DNA from: Lentimicrobiaceae bacterium
GTDB lineage: Bacteria; Bacteroidota; Bacteroidia; Bacteroidales; JAGONC01
Assembly (NCBI GenBank): GCA_017993235.1
Contig: JAGONC010000033.1
Span: forward strand, 1 to 35,733
Direction of reading: 5' to 3'
Length of the DNA: 35,733 bases
This document shows, piece by piece, positions 24,236-31,536 of this stretch. Each line of letters begins with the position of its first letter. The stretch's first letter is position 1. Made by a program: the position numbers and the translations under genes. The notes beneath the pieces are model-generated. The model did no database searches, was not told the origin of the DNA, and saw nothing but the letters and a program-made list of their open reading frames with translations.

Positions 24236-24325
24236 GAGAGGAGATAGGAGAGATGAGATAGGAGAGAGGAGAGATGTCAATAATGTATTTCTCATTTCTC
24301 CTCTCTCCTTTCTCCTCTCTCATCT
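24236..24325. repeat. Purine/pyrimidine inverted repeat between convergent genes
   Basis: The left arm 24236-24277 is built of GAGAGGAGATA/GGAGAGATGA units. The right arm 24287-24325 is the complementary CTCCTCTCTCCTTTCTC type. They can form a long imperfect hairpin that fills the gap between the sugar transferase and DUF4294 stops. It is the same family as 31462-31536 and is likely to work as a two-way terminator in RNA. Confidence 0.7.
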
Positions 24326-24328
24326 CGA

Positions 24329-24898
24329 TCAGAGCATTCCTTTTTCAATAAGGCAGACAATTTCTTCAATATCAGCGTCTTCCCCCAGCGGATCATATTC
24401 TGTTTTCAGGTTGTAGCCGAAGATGCGGGCGAAGGATTGCCAGAAGAAGGCCCTGAACTCGCCGCGGAGGTCCTGCACAAGCTCGTAACTGCAATGGCCG
24501 GTCTCACGGTCAACCAGCTTGATCAGGATCTTGCCCTGCGAAATGGTAAGCTTTTCAAGTTCTTCCTTATACTCCCTTTTAAGGTCTTCTTCTGCCAGGC
24601 GGGTAATCTCTTTGACCTGTTTTTCATCCGTGGCAGCAGCCAGGATCACGCTGTATTCATTGAGTTTTTCGCCGGCCAGGTGGGCGTAGGGATACACTTT
24701 CCGGATATTTCGTATCAGCTTCTGGTGCTTTTTGCCCCAGGCATAGTCAGCATAAATAAAAACGGTCGGCAGATTCATGACGATGAGCGTATCACCATTC
24801 TCAACGGTCGCACGGGCCAGGAATTGACGTGTCTCCTGTCCGTAACCTGTTGCGGCAAAGATCATTGCCATTGAAACAATAAAGAGGGATCTCTTCAT
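24329..24898 (-). CDS. DUF4294 family exported protein
   Basis: A 189-residue protein with a signal peptide ending near GYGQ (residue 21). The conserved core is visible as NLPTVFIYADYAWGKKHQKL, IRNIRKVYPYAHLAG, ILIKLVDRETGHCSYELV and QDLRGEFRAFFWQSFARIFG, which I recognise as DUF4294, a Bacteroidota-restricted family of unknown function. It follows clpX by 41 bases on the same strand and may be read through from the tig-clpP-clpX operon. An acidic C-terminus (YDPLGEDADIEEIVCLIEKG) is typical. No catalytic residues can be assigned. Confidence 0.85.
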   Translation of the reverse strand: MKRSLFIVSMAMIFAATGYGQETRQFLARATVENGDTLIVMNLPTVFIYADYAWGKKHQKLIRNIRKVYPYAHLAGEKLNEYSVILAAATDEKQVKEITRLAEEDLKREYKEELEKLTISQGKILIKLVDRETGHCSYELVQDLRGEFRAFFWQSFARIFGYNLKTEYDPLGEDADIEEIVCLIEKGML

Positions 24899-24939
24899 TT
24901 CGCAATAAAAAAAGATAAATCCGAGAGGTCTAGCAACTT

Positions 24940-26178
24940 TTATGCCACTTTCAGGCGGGACAAATTGGTCTTTCTGAGCTTTTCTTCTGCATAAGCGGTG
25001 GTGACATGCAGCTGCCGGATGGATTTATCGGAGGGCAGCTCAAACATCGCATCGGTCATGATGGCTTCAAGGATGGAACGCAATCCACGTGCACCCAGCC
25101 TGAACTCAATGGATTTATCAACGATGAAATCCAGCACGGCCTCTTCGAAGGTCAGTTTAATGTGATCCATTTCAAAGAGCTTGACAAACTGCTTAATGAT
25201 CGCATTCTTCGGCTCGGTCAGGATACGGCGCAGTGATTCTCTTTCCAGCGGATTCAGGTAGGTGATCACGGGCAACCGGCCGACGATCTCCGGGATCAGT
25301 CCGAAGCTTTTAAGATCCGGAGGCGCGATATATTGCAGGATATTATCGCGATTGATGGCCTGTTTTTCTTTATTGGCTGTATATCCGATCAGGTTCGTCT
25401 GGATCCGTGAGGCGATCTTTTTATCGATGCCGTCGAAGGCTCCGCCGGCGATGAACAGGATATCCTGCGTGTTGACCGCGATCATCTTTTGTTCGGGGTG
25501 TTTGCGGCCTCCCTGGGGAGGGACGTTCACGACGGAACCTTCCAGCAGTTTCAACAGTGCCTGCTGCACGCCTTCACCGGAGACATCGCGTGTGATGGAA
25601 GGATTGTCGCTTTTGCGGGCGATCTTATCAATCTCGTCGATAAAGACGATGCCCCGTTCCGTTGCGGGAACATTATAATCGGAAGCCTGCAGAAGGCGCG
25701 TGAGGATGCTCTCAACATCCTCCCCCACATATCCGGCCTCGGTGAAAACCGTTGCATCCGCGATGCAGAAGGGTACGCGCAACAGACGGGCGATGGTACG
25801 GGCCAGCAGGGTCTTGCCGGTACCGGTTTCGCCGACCAGGATGATGTTCGACTTCTCTATCTCCACATCATCCTTCTCCCTGGAACTCTTCGGCTGCATG
25901 ATGCGCTTGTAATGATTGTAAACCGCCACGGAGATCACTTTCTTCGCCTCTTCCTGGCCGATCACGTACTGGTCAAGGTAGGCTTTAATTTCGGCGGGCT
26001 TGTGGACCTCCAGGGATGAGATCTGCTCCTGGCTGCGGCTGGTCATTTCCTCGGCAATGATGGCCTGTGCCTGTGCCACACAGTAATCGCAGATATGGGC
26101 ATCCATACCGGCAATGAGCATGTTGGTCTCACGCTTGGCTCTACCACAGAATGAACATTTTTCGTAATCCCTGGCCAT
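24940..26178 (-). CDS. clpX: ATP-dependent Clp protease ATP-binding subunit ClpX
   Basis: A 412-residue AAA+ unfoldase that delivers tagged substrates to ClpP. The N-terminal zinc-binding domain has Cys8, Cys11, Cys30 and Cys33. Walker A is GETGTGKT (116-123), the GYVG pore loop is at 149-152, Walker B is IVFIDEID (177-184), and the RKH loop is at 225-227. The sensor and C-terminal IGF-type regions follow, with RLGARGLRSILEAIMTDAMF near the end. Length is normal. It lies 42 bases after clpP, as part of tig-clpP-clpX, the widely conserved order. Nothing unusual in the sequence. Confidence 0.97.
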   Translation of the reverse strand: MARDYEKCSFCGRAKRETNMLIAGMDAHICDYCVAQAQAIIAEEMTSRSQEQISSLEVHKPAEIKAYLDQYVIGQEEAKKVISVAVYNHYKRIMQPKSSREKDDVEIEKSNIILVGETGTGKTLLARTIARLLRVPFCIADATVFTEAGYVGEDVESILTRLLQASDYNVPATERGIVFIDEIDKIARKSDNPSITRDVSGEGVQQALLKLLEGSVVNVPPQGGRKHPEQKMIAVNTQDILFIAGGAFDGIDKKIASRIQTNLIGYTANKEKQAINRDNILQYIAPPDLKSFGLIPEIVGRLPVITYLNPLERESLRRILTEPKNAIIKQFVKLFEMDHIKLTFEEAVLDFIVDKSIEFRLGARGLRSILEAIMTDAMFELPSDKSIRQLHVTTAYAEEKLRKTNLSRLKVA

Positions 26179-26220
26179 GATCTTTGATACGTAAAAATTC
26201 GACTAAGGTGTTCCTGTGCC

Positions 26221-26895
26221 TCAACTTTTGTTCTTGACCAGCACTTCGTCAATCATGCCATACTCCCTGGCTTCCCCGGCTGTCATCCAGTAATCCCTGT
26301 CGGAATCCTTCCAGATCTTTTTAAAAGGCTGATTGGCATGAAGGGCAATGATTTCGTACAATTCCTTCTTGATCTTCTGGATCTCCCTGGCCGTGATCTC
26401 AATGTCCGATGCCTGTCCCTGCGCACCACCCATCGGCTGATGGATGAGGATACGGGCATGCTTTAACGCAGTGCGCTTTCCCTTGGTACCGGCACACAAC
26501 AGGATCGCACCCATCGAAGCAGCCATCCCGGTGCAAATCGTTGCGATATCGGGCGCTATGTACTGCATCGTGTCGTAGATGCCCAGCCCGGCGTACACCT
26601 GACCACCCGGTGTGTTCAGGTAGATCTGGATGTCCTTTCGGGAATCCACCGACTCCAGGAACAGCAACTGCGCCTGGATGATGTTGGCGACATAATCATC
26701 GATCGGCACACCCAGGAAGATGATCCTGTCCATCATCAGCCTGGAAAAAACATCCATGGTAGCGATGTTCAACTGGCGCTCCTCGATGATGGTGGGGGAA
26801 ATATAATTTCCGAAGGCTGATGCATACTTGTCAAGCGTTAAGCTGCTTATTCTTTTGTGCTTGACTGCATATTTTCTGAATTCATCATTATTCAT
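26221..26895 (-). CDS. clpP: ATP-dependent Clp protease proteolytic subunit ClpP
   Basis: A 224-residue serine peptidase subunit forming the 14-mer chamber used by ClpX. The catalytic triad is Ser127 (TGMAASMGA), His152 (LIHQPMGG) and Asp201 (SDRDYWMT). The N-terminal 40 or so residues before ERQLNIATMDVFSRL are longer than in many ClpPs and include a possible propeptide, as usual in Bacteroidota. It starts 11 bases after the tig stop and precedes clpX by 42 bases, so the three form one operon. The start at the first Met is likely but the second region (FGNYISPTIIEE) could tolerate a later start. Confidence 0.96.
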   Translation of the reverse strand: MNNDEFRKYAVKHKRISSLTLDKYASAFGNYISPTIIEERQLNIATMDVFSRLMMDRIIFLGVPIDDYVANIIQAQLLFLESVDSRKDIQIYLNTPGGQVYAGLGIYDTMQYIAPDIATICTGMAASMGAILLCAGTKGKRTALKHARILIHQPMGGAQGQASDIEITAREIQKIKKELYEIIALHANQPFKKIWKDSDRDYWMTAGEAREYGMIDEVLVKNKS

Positions 26896-26906
26896 AAGTA
26901 TGGATA

Positions 26907-28382
26907 TTACATTTTTGTTTCAGCGGATAATCGGATAAATTCGTCGAGAGGCACTTCCTGGTGGTTGATTTTCAGTTTGCTTTTAAAAAGCTCCCTCAGC
27001 TTGATGTCGAAAAGGTGATCGTTGATCTTGCGCACCTCCTCTTCATTTTTCATGACGTAATCCACCAGTGAGTTATACTTTGCGTCGGGGTCACTTTCTT
27101 CGGCAGCAGAGGTTTCATGAACGTGTTCTTCCTCATGTGCGGTTTCATGTTCATGTTCATGCTCATGCTCATGTTCGTGTTCGTGTTCATGCTCATGTTC
27201 GTGTTCATGTTCATGCTGTTCGTCCGGGTAGCGTTTTTTAAAGTAGCCAAGGATATAACGGCGGATATCTTCCTCGGTGACGCCGACATTATGTTCCCTG
27301 ATCAGTTTATTCTCCAGTAATTGCCACCGGAGGCTCCGGGCATATTTATCGTAGTCCCTTTCAATGTCATCCTTGCTGAGTTTATTTTCGTTGGCTTCAA
27401 GCAGAAAACGCCTGAGGAATTCGTCGGGCAGTTCAATGTTCGATCGTTCGATCAGGGTTCGGATGACACTGTTCATGAACTGTTGGTCGCTTTCGGGCGT
27501 CATCGACTGTGCGATGTCCTTTCTGACCAGTTCACGGAATTCCTTTTCCGTAGTCACCTTTTCCGCGGGGAAGAGGTGTTGATACAGTTCCTCACTCAAC
27601 TGTGCGGGCTCCAGGCGCTGAACCTGCCCGATCGTAAAGCGGAAATCAGCGGTGAGGATCTCTGCATGTTCTTTCTTGATGCCGAGCATCTGCGCGGTTT
27701 CCACTGCATCGCCGGTGGCTTTCAACGGATTGAATACGATCGTATCCCCCTTGCTTTTCCCGATGAACTGATCCCTGACGCTTTCGTCCTTGATAAAGTT
27801 CATTGCGATGGTGGTCTGATGGGTGATCCCATCGGGCCGGGGTTCCCCGTCCGCATTCAGCTCGACGATCTCGCCCCTGACCGTATCACCCGGTTCAACA
27901 ATCTCTGTATCTACCATTGTTCCTTGCCTGCGGAGAATATCGGTGAGGGAATCTTCCAGCATTTTGTCATCCACGGCAATGGTGAAGTATGTGCTTTCAA
28001 TGCTGTCGTTCAATTCCAGGTCGATCTTTGGCGTCAGGCCGATGTCAAAAAAGAAATCAAAAGAGGTCTGGTTCTCGAAATCGATCTGGCTGTCACGTTC
28101 CTCATTGGCAAGGGGCTGGCCCAGGATATCCAGGTTATTTTCCTTGATGTATTTATCCAGGGATTCGCTGATCAGTTTCTGGATTTCTTCTGCCATGACC
28201 GCTTTGCCGTACATGCGTTTGATCATCCCAAAAGGGACCATCCCCGGACGAAAGCCCGGCATGGTCGCTTTTCTGCGGTGTTCACGAAGCGTTTTTTCCA
28301 CATTTTCCTGATAGTCCGATGCTTCAACACCAATGTGGATGGTTGCTGTCAGTGGTCCGGTTGATTCCTGGGTGATGTTCAT
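26907..28382 (-). CDS. tig: Trigger factor with a His-Glu repeat insertion
   Basis: A 491-residue ribosome-associated chaperone. The ribosome-docking signature is GFRPGMVP (43-50). The middle PPIase-like domain spans about 155-250 (DTVRGEIVELN; GKSKGDTIVF), diverged as usual in this phylum. The C-terminal helical arms run from about 265 to the end. Between the two halves of the C-terminal domain, residues 390-413 are twelve His-Glu dipeptides, followed by further His/Glu-rich sequence to about 423. The conserved KYNSLVDYVMKNEEEVRKIN resumes after it, so this is an insertion and not a tail. Such a tract could bind nickel, zinc or copper. The gene heads tig-clpP-clpX and lies about 160 bases downstream of tRNA-Leu on the same strand. 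Confidence 0.95.
   Translation of the reverse strand: MNITQESTGPLTATIHIGVEASDYQENVEKTLREHRRKATMPGFRPGMVPFGMIKRMYGKAVMAEEIQKLISESLDKYIKENNLDILGQPLANEERDSQIDFENQTSFDFFFDIGLTPKIDLELNDSIESTYFTIAVDDKMLEDSLTDILRRQGTMVDTEIVEPGDTVRGEIVELNADGEPRPDGITHQTTIAMNFIKDESVRDQFIGKSKGDTIVFNPLKATGDAVETAQMLGIKKEHAEILTADFRFTIGQVQRLEPAQLSEELYQHLFPAEKVTTEKEFRELVRKDIAQSMTPESDQQFMNSVIRTLIERSNIELPDEFLRRFLLEANENKLSKDDIERDYDKYARSLRWQLLENKLIREHNVGVTEEDIRRYILGYFKKRYPDEQHEHEHEHEHEHEHEHEHEHEHEHETAHEEEHVHETSAAEESDPDAKYNSLVDYVMKNEEEVRKINDHLFDIKLRELFKSKLKINHQEVPLDEFIRLSAETKM
27144..27215. repeat. Hexanucleotide (His-Glu codon) microsatellite in tig
   Basis: Seventy-two bases made of twelve 6-base units coding His-Glu on the minus strand. 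Codons vary between CAT/CAC and GAA/GAG, so the tract is not a pure DNA microsatellite but may still change length by slippage or unequal recombination in steps of two residues without frameshift. Confidence 0.9.
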
Positions 28383-28410
28383 TGGATGCTATTTTCGTAT
28401 GATGTTTCTT

Positions 28411-28532
28411 GTTGCAGGTTACAGGTTTCAGGTTGCAGGTTACAGGTTTCAGATTAAAATATTACCTTTTTTCCCTTCTCAAGCTTCATATTCAACGGAT
28501 AACGTGCAACTTACAACCTGCAACCTGCAACT
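28411..28532. repeat. Tandem and inverted repeat between tRNA-Leu and tig
   Basis: A 21-base unit beginning GTTGCAGGTTACAGG occurs twice without mismatch (28411-28431, 28432-28452). About 50 bases on, 28505-28532 holds the inverted form (CAACCTGCAACCTGCAAC). The two blocks can pair around an AT-rich loop. This lies upstream of the tig start within the likely tRNA-tig spacer. Confidence 0.75.
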
Positions 28533-28541
28533 TTTCCCGTG

Positions 28542-28623
28542 TGCGGATGAAGGGACTCGAACCCCCACGCCTTTCGGCACCAGATCCTAAGTCTGACGCG
28601 TCTGCCAGTTCCGCCACATCCGC
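28542..28623 (-). tRNA. tRNA-Leu, anticodon UAG
   Basis: Reading the minus strand, the acceptor GCGGATG (starting at 28623) pairs with CATCCGC ending at 28543, with discriminator A at 28542. The D-arm contains GGCGGAACTGGCAGACGC. The anticodon stem TCAGA/TCTGG flanks the loop CTTAGGA, giving anticodon UAG (28589-28587). A long variable arm (TGCCGAAAGGCG) marks a class II tRNA. The T-loop is GGTTCGAGTCC. CCA is not encoded. Confidence 0.95.
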
Positions 28624-28760
28624 AAATGAAAATGCTGGCTTATTTTAAAAGAGTTGCAAAATTAACGATTTATTCTTTTATGTCAACCTGTAATGATGCA
28701 TTATGAATGCTATTTTGAAATGTTAACATTTTCATAACAACTTTGGATGCTTTCATCTGT

Positions 28761-28768
28761 TATATTTG
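28761..28768 (+). promoter_or_regulatory. Promoter -7 box of the TonB-dependent receptor gene
   Basis: TATATTTG matches TAnnTTTG exactly. TTTG at 28742-28745 is a possible -33 box but the spacer is only 15 bases. The predicted transcript would start near 28775, 35 bases before the ATG at 28810, which excludes the in-frame GTG at 28795 only weakly. Confidence 0.45.
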
Positions 28769-28809
28769 CGCCGGCCAATCCTTGAAAGACCTTTGTGCCT
28801 CTTTTAATC

Positions 28810-31035
28810 ATGAAACACCATATCATTCCCATCCTGCTCATCATCATACTGACGCAGTCAATGCTCACCCTGTGTGCGCAGTCCCTCACGGGAACCGTCA
28901 TGGAACAGGATGAAGACCATAAAATGAATCCCCTGCCCGGGGCAAACGTGTACTGGCTGGAAACCATGCAGGGAAGTGCCACCGATTTGCATGGAAATTT
29001 TGAAATCCAACGACCGGGCAAAGGGCATAGTACACTCGTGGTAAGCTATGTGGGTTACCAGAGTGATACACTTCCCATTGCAGCCGATCAGCAACATGTT
29101 GAGGTGATCCTTGCATCGGTGACAAGCCTCCCTGAAACGGTCATAACCGGCTGGCAGCCGGATAAATACATCTCAAAGATGAATCCGGTCGCTACGGAGG
29201 TCATTACTTCCGGGGAATTGCTCAAAGCGGCCTGCTGTAACCTTTCCGAAAGCTTCGAGACCAACGCGTCGGTGGATGTGAACTATGCGGATGCCGTTTC
29301 CGGGGCTAAAACGATTCAGCTTTTAGGTCTGTCGGGCATATACACCCAGATGATGTCGGAGAATTTCCCCAATCTGAGGGGATTGGCGTCTGCATATGGA
29401 CTGAGCTACGTGCCGGGACCCTGGATGGAGTCGATACAGGTCTCCAAAGGCGCTTCCTCTGTCATGAATGGCTATGAATCCATCACCGGGCAGATCAATG
29501 TTGAGTATAAAAAACCATCCACCAGCGAAAAGTTCTATCTAAACCTGTTCGGGGATCACATGGGCAGGGTGGAAGCCAACGCAAACGGAGCTGTCAGGAT
29601 CAACGACCACTGGAGTACTGCGCTGTTCGGGCATTACGATGAACGCTTTGCAAGGCATGACATGAATCATGATTCGTTCATTGACCAGCCGCTGGTCCGG
29701 CAGTTCAGCTTTTTCAACCGTTGGGAGTACCAGGGTTCAAAGCCCTGGCATATTCAACTGGGTGCAAAGATACTGGATGAGTACCGGTTAAGTGGCCAGA
29801 TGGAGTATGACAGGGATCTTCCTCATGAAGATCAACCGGATGTCTATGGGATCGATATCGAAACACGCCGTTATGAAGCTTTCGCCAAGATCGGGAGAGT
29901 CTTTGAGAACCGCAGGGAAACCAGCTTTGGGTTTATTAACAGCTTTTCCTATCATGACCAGCAGGCGCTGTTTGGACTGAACGGGTACGCAGGTGATCAG
30001 TTGAGCTGGCATTCCAATTTCATTTTCAGTACGTACATCCATACCCCCGACCATAAGATCAATGCGGGCTGGAGCGTGAACTACGATGATTTTGATGAAA
30101 TCTACAATGATAGCACCTTCCGCAACAAAGAACTGGTCCCGGGGTTATTTACCGAATATACGTTCACGGTTCATGAGAAATTTACCCTGCTGGCCGGCTT
30201 GCGCGCTGACTTCCATTCCCTGTATGGTACCTTCTTTACGCCTCGCCTGCACATGAAATACCATCCGGACGAGCATACCACACTTCGGATCTCAGCCGGC
30301 AGGGGATCACGGACAGCCCATGTGTTTGCTGAGAATACATCCGTTCTGGGCACATCACGCGACGTGATCATCAGTGAACCACTCCGGCAGGAAATTGCCT
30401 GGAATGTCGGTATCTCCGTCAACAGGCATTTTGAGATAGGAAACAGAGAACTGGCAGTGAGTGCGGATTTTTACCGGACCGGTTTTGTAAACCAGGTCAT
30501 CATGGATATGGACAGGGATAATCACCATATCTATTTCTATAATCTTGACGGGAGATCATATTCCAACAGCCTGCAAATTGAAGCCACCATCAATCCTGTG
30601 GACAGGCTTGACGTAACTGTCGCTTACAGGCTGAATGACGTCAAAGCGACGTATGACGGTGAATTCCTTCGCAAACCGCTGGTAAACAGGTACAAAGGTC
30701 TGCTCACCGCGAGCTATAAGACCCGGCTGAATAAATGGCAGTTTGATGCCACGGCGCAGCTTAATGGCGACAGCCGTCTGAATGATACACAGGGTAATCC
30801 TGAGGCATACCAGCGTCCGGATAAATCACCGGTCTACGTGATCCTGAATGCGCAGGTTTCCAAATTTTTTAAGAAGTGGGACCTTTATGCCGGTGTCGAA
30901 AACCTGACCGGCTTCACGCAGAAAGATCCGATTATCGCCGCCGATCAGCCTTTTGGTGAATACTTCGATGCCTCCCAGGTATGGGGACCGATCGTGGGGC
31001 GTAAGTTCTATGCAGGGGTGAGGGTGAAGTTATAG
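28810..31035 (+). CDS. TonB-dependent receptor, probably for a metal or metal chelate
   Basis: A 741-residue outer-membrane protein. The signal peptide ends near LCAQS (21-25). Residues 26-105 are a CarboxypepD_reg-like domain (LTGTVMEQ; NPLPGANVYWLE; GNFEIQ; LVVSYVGYQSDTL). The plug runs from about 125-235 (IQLLGLSGIYTQMMSENFPN; SIQVSKGASSVMNGYESITG), and the barrel ends in an aromatic strand close to the C-terminus (KFYAGVRVKL). It would import a scarce ligand across the outer membrane using TonB energy. A Cys-Cys pair at 142-143 (ACCNLSE) in the plug is unusual. The next gene encodes a periplasmic HMA protein 70 bases downstream, which suggests a metal ion such as copper as cargo. No SusD gene is present, so a glycan role is unlikely. 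Confidence 0.92.
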   Translation: MKHHIIPILLIIILTQSMLTLCAQSLTGTVMEQDEDHKMNPLPGANVYWLETMQGSATDLHGNFEIQRPGKGHSTLVVSYVGYQSDTLPIAADQQHVEVILASVTSLPETVITGWQPDKYISKMNPVATEVITSGELLKAACCNLSESFETNASVDVNYADAVSGAKTIQLLGLSGIYTQMMSENFPNLRGLASAYGLSYVPGPWMESIQVSKGASSVMNGYESITGQINVEYKKPSTSEKFYLNLFGDHMGRVEANANGAVRINDHWSTALFGHYDERFARHDMNHDSFIDQPLVRQFSFFNRWEYQGSKPWHIQLGAKILDEYRLSGQMEYDRDLPHEDQPDVYGIDIETRRYEAFAKIGRVFENRRETSFGFINSFSYHDQQALFGLNGYAGDQLSWHSNFIFSTYIHTPDHKINAGWSVNYDDFDEIYNDSTFRNKELVPGLFTEYTFTVHEKFTLLAGLRADFHSLYGTFFTPRLHMKYHPDEHTTLRISAGRGSRTAHVFAENTSVLGTSRDVIISEPLRQEIAWNVGISVNRHFEIGNRELAVSADFYRTGFVNQVIMDMDRDNHHIYFYNLDGRSYSNSLQIEATINPVDRLDVTVAYRLNDVKATYDGEFLRKPLVNRYKGLLTASYKTRLNKWQFDATAQLNGDSRLNDTQGNPEAYQRPDKSPVYVILNAQVSKFFKKWDLYAGVENLTGFTQKDPIIAADQPFGEYFDASQVWGPIVGRKFYAGVRVKL

Positions 31036-31105
31036 GAATAAGACTAATAGCTTGTAACTTACAGCTTAAACATTACGTATTTAATTAAAATAAACATAAC
31101 TAATT

Positions 31106-31468
31106 ATGAAAAATAAACTTTTAATTTTAGTGATTCTTATTGAATTATTTATGATGATTTCGTGGGAATCTTACAGTCAGAATAATAAAGTTATTGAAAA
31201 AATTGTAGTTAAAACATCACTTCAATGTGATATGTGTAAAGATAGAATTATCAATAATTTATCTTTTGAAAAAGGAATAAAGGATATTGAAGTAAACGTT
31301 GAAGAAAAGACGGTAACTGTTCAGTACAATTCGGAGAAAACGACGCCGGATCAGATCAGAAAGGCGATTTCAAAGATTGGATACGATGCGGATAATGTGC
31401 CTGCAGACCCTGCTGCCTATGCCAAGCTTCCCAAGTGCTGCCAGAAAGGAGGGCACGGCGGGAAATGA
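31106..31468 (+). CDS. Exported heavy-metal-associated (HMA) domain protein
   Basis: A 120-residue protein with an N-terminal hydrophobic segment (KLLILVILIELFMMIS) serving as signal peptide or anchor. Residues 29-98 are a MerP/CopZ-like ferredoxin-fold domain with the metal motif LQCDMCKDR (Cys41, Cys44), a KTVTVQYNSEKTTPDQI strand and IGYDADN. The C-terminus KCCQKGGHGGK adds Cys111, Cys112 and His117, a second possible metal site. It probably hands a soft metal to or from the neighbouring receptor in the periplasm. By hand count the first 225 bases are about 24% GC and the last 138 about 54% GC, a sharp change near residue 75; the 70-base upstream gap is also AT-rich. The 3' end touches a convergent inverted repeat. 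Confidence 0.88.
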   Translation: MKNKLLILVILIELFMMISWESYSQNNKVIEKIVVKTSLQCDMCKDRIINNLSFEKGIKDIEVNVEEKTVTVQYNSEKTTPDQIRKAISKIGYDADNVPADPAAYAKLPKCCQKGGHGGK

Positions 31469-31536
31469 GAAATGAGAAAGGAGAGAGGAGAAAGAATTAT
31501 TTCTCCTCTCTCCTTTCTCCTTTCTCCTCTCTCCTT
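31462..31536. repeat. Purine/pyrimidine inverted repeat, second copy
   Basis: Left arm 31462-31494 (GAAATGAGAAATGAGAAAGG then GAGAGGAG) and right arm 31500-31536 (CTCCTCTCTCCTTTCTC type) form a near-perfect hairpin with a short AT loop. It is the same family as 24236-24325 and also sits between converging genes. Its right arm is translated as the C-terminal tail of the minus-strand TPR protein, and its left end overlaps the last codons of the HMA gene. Confidence 0.75.

Noticed and set aside
27144..27215. CRISPR-like repeat array
   Set aside because: The 6-base units code for His-Glu within tig and there are no spacers.
27321..28364. 347-codon plus-strand open frame opposite trigger factor
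   Set aside because: It lies wholly antisense to tig, whose translation is unmistakable; its protein has no family features and the frame is a by-product of codon bias.
28411..28532. CRISPR array or attachment site next to a tRNA
   Set aside because: Only two direct units without spacers, no cas genes, no integrase, and no duplication of the tRNA 3' end.
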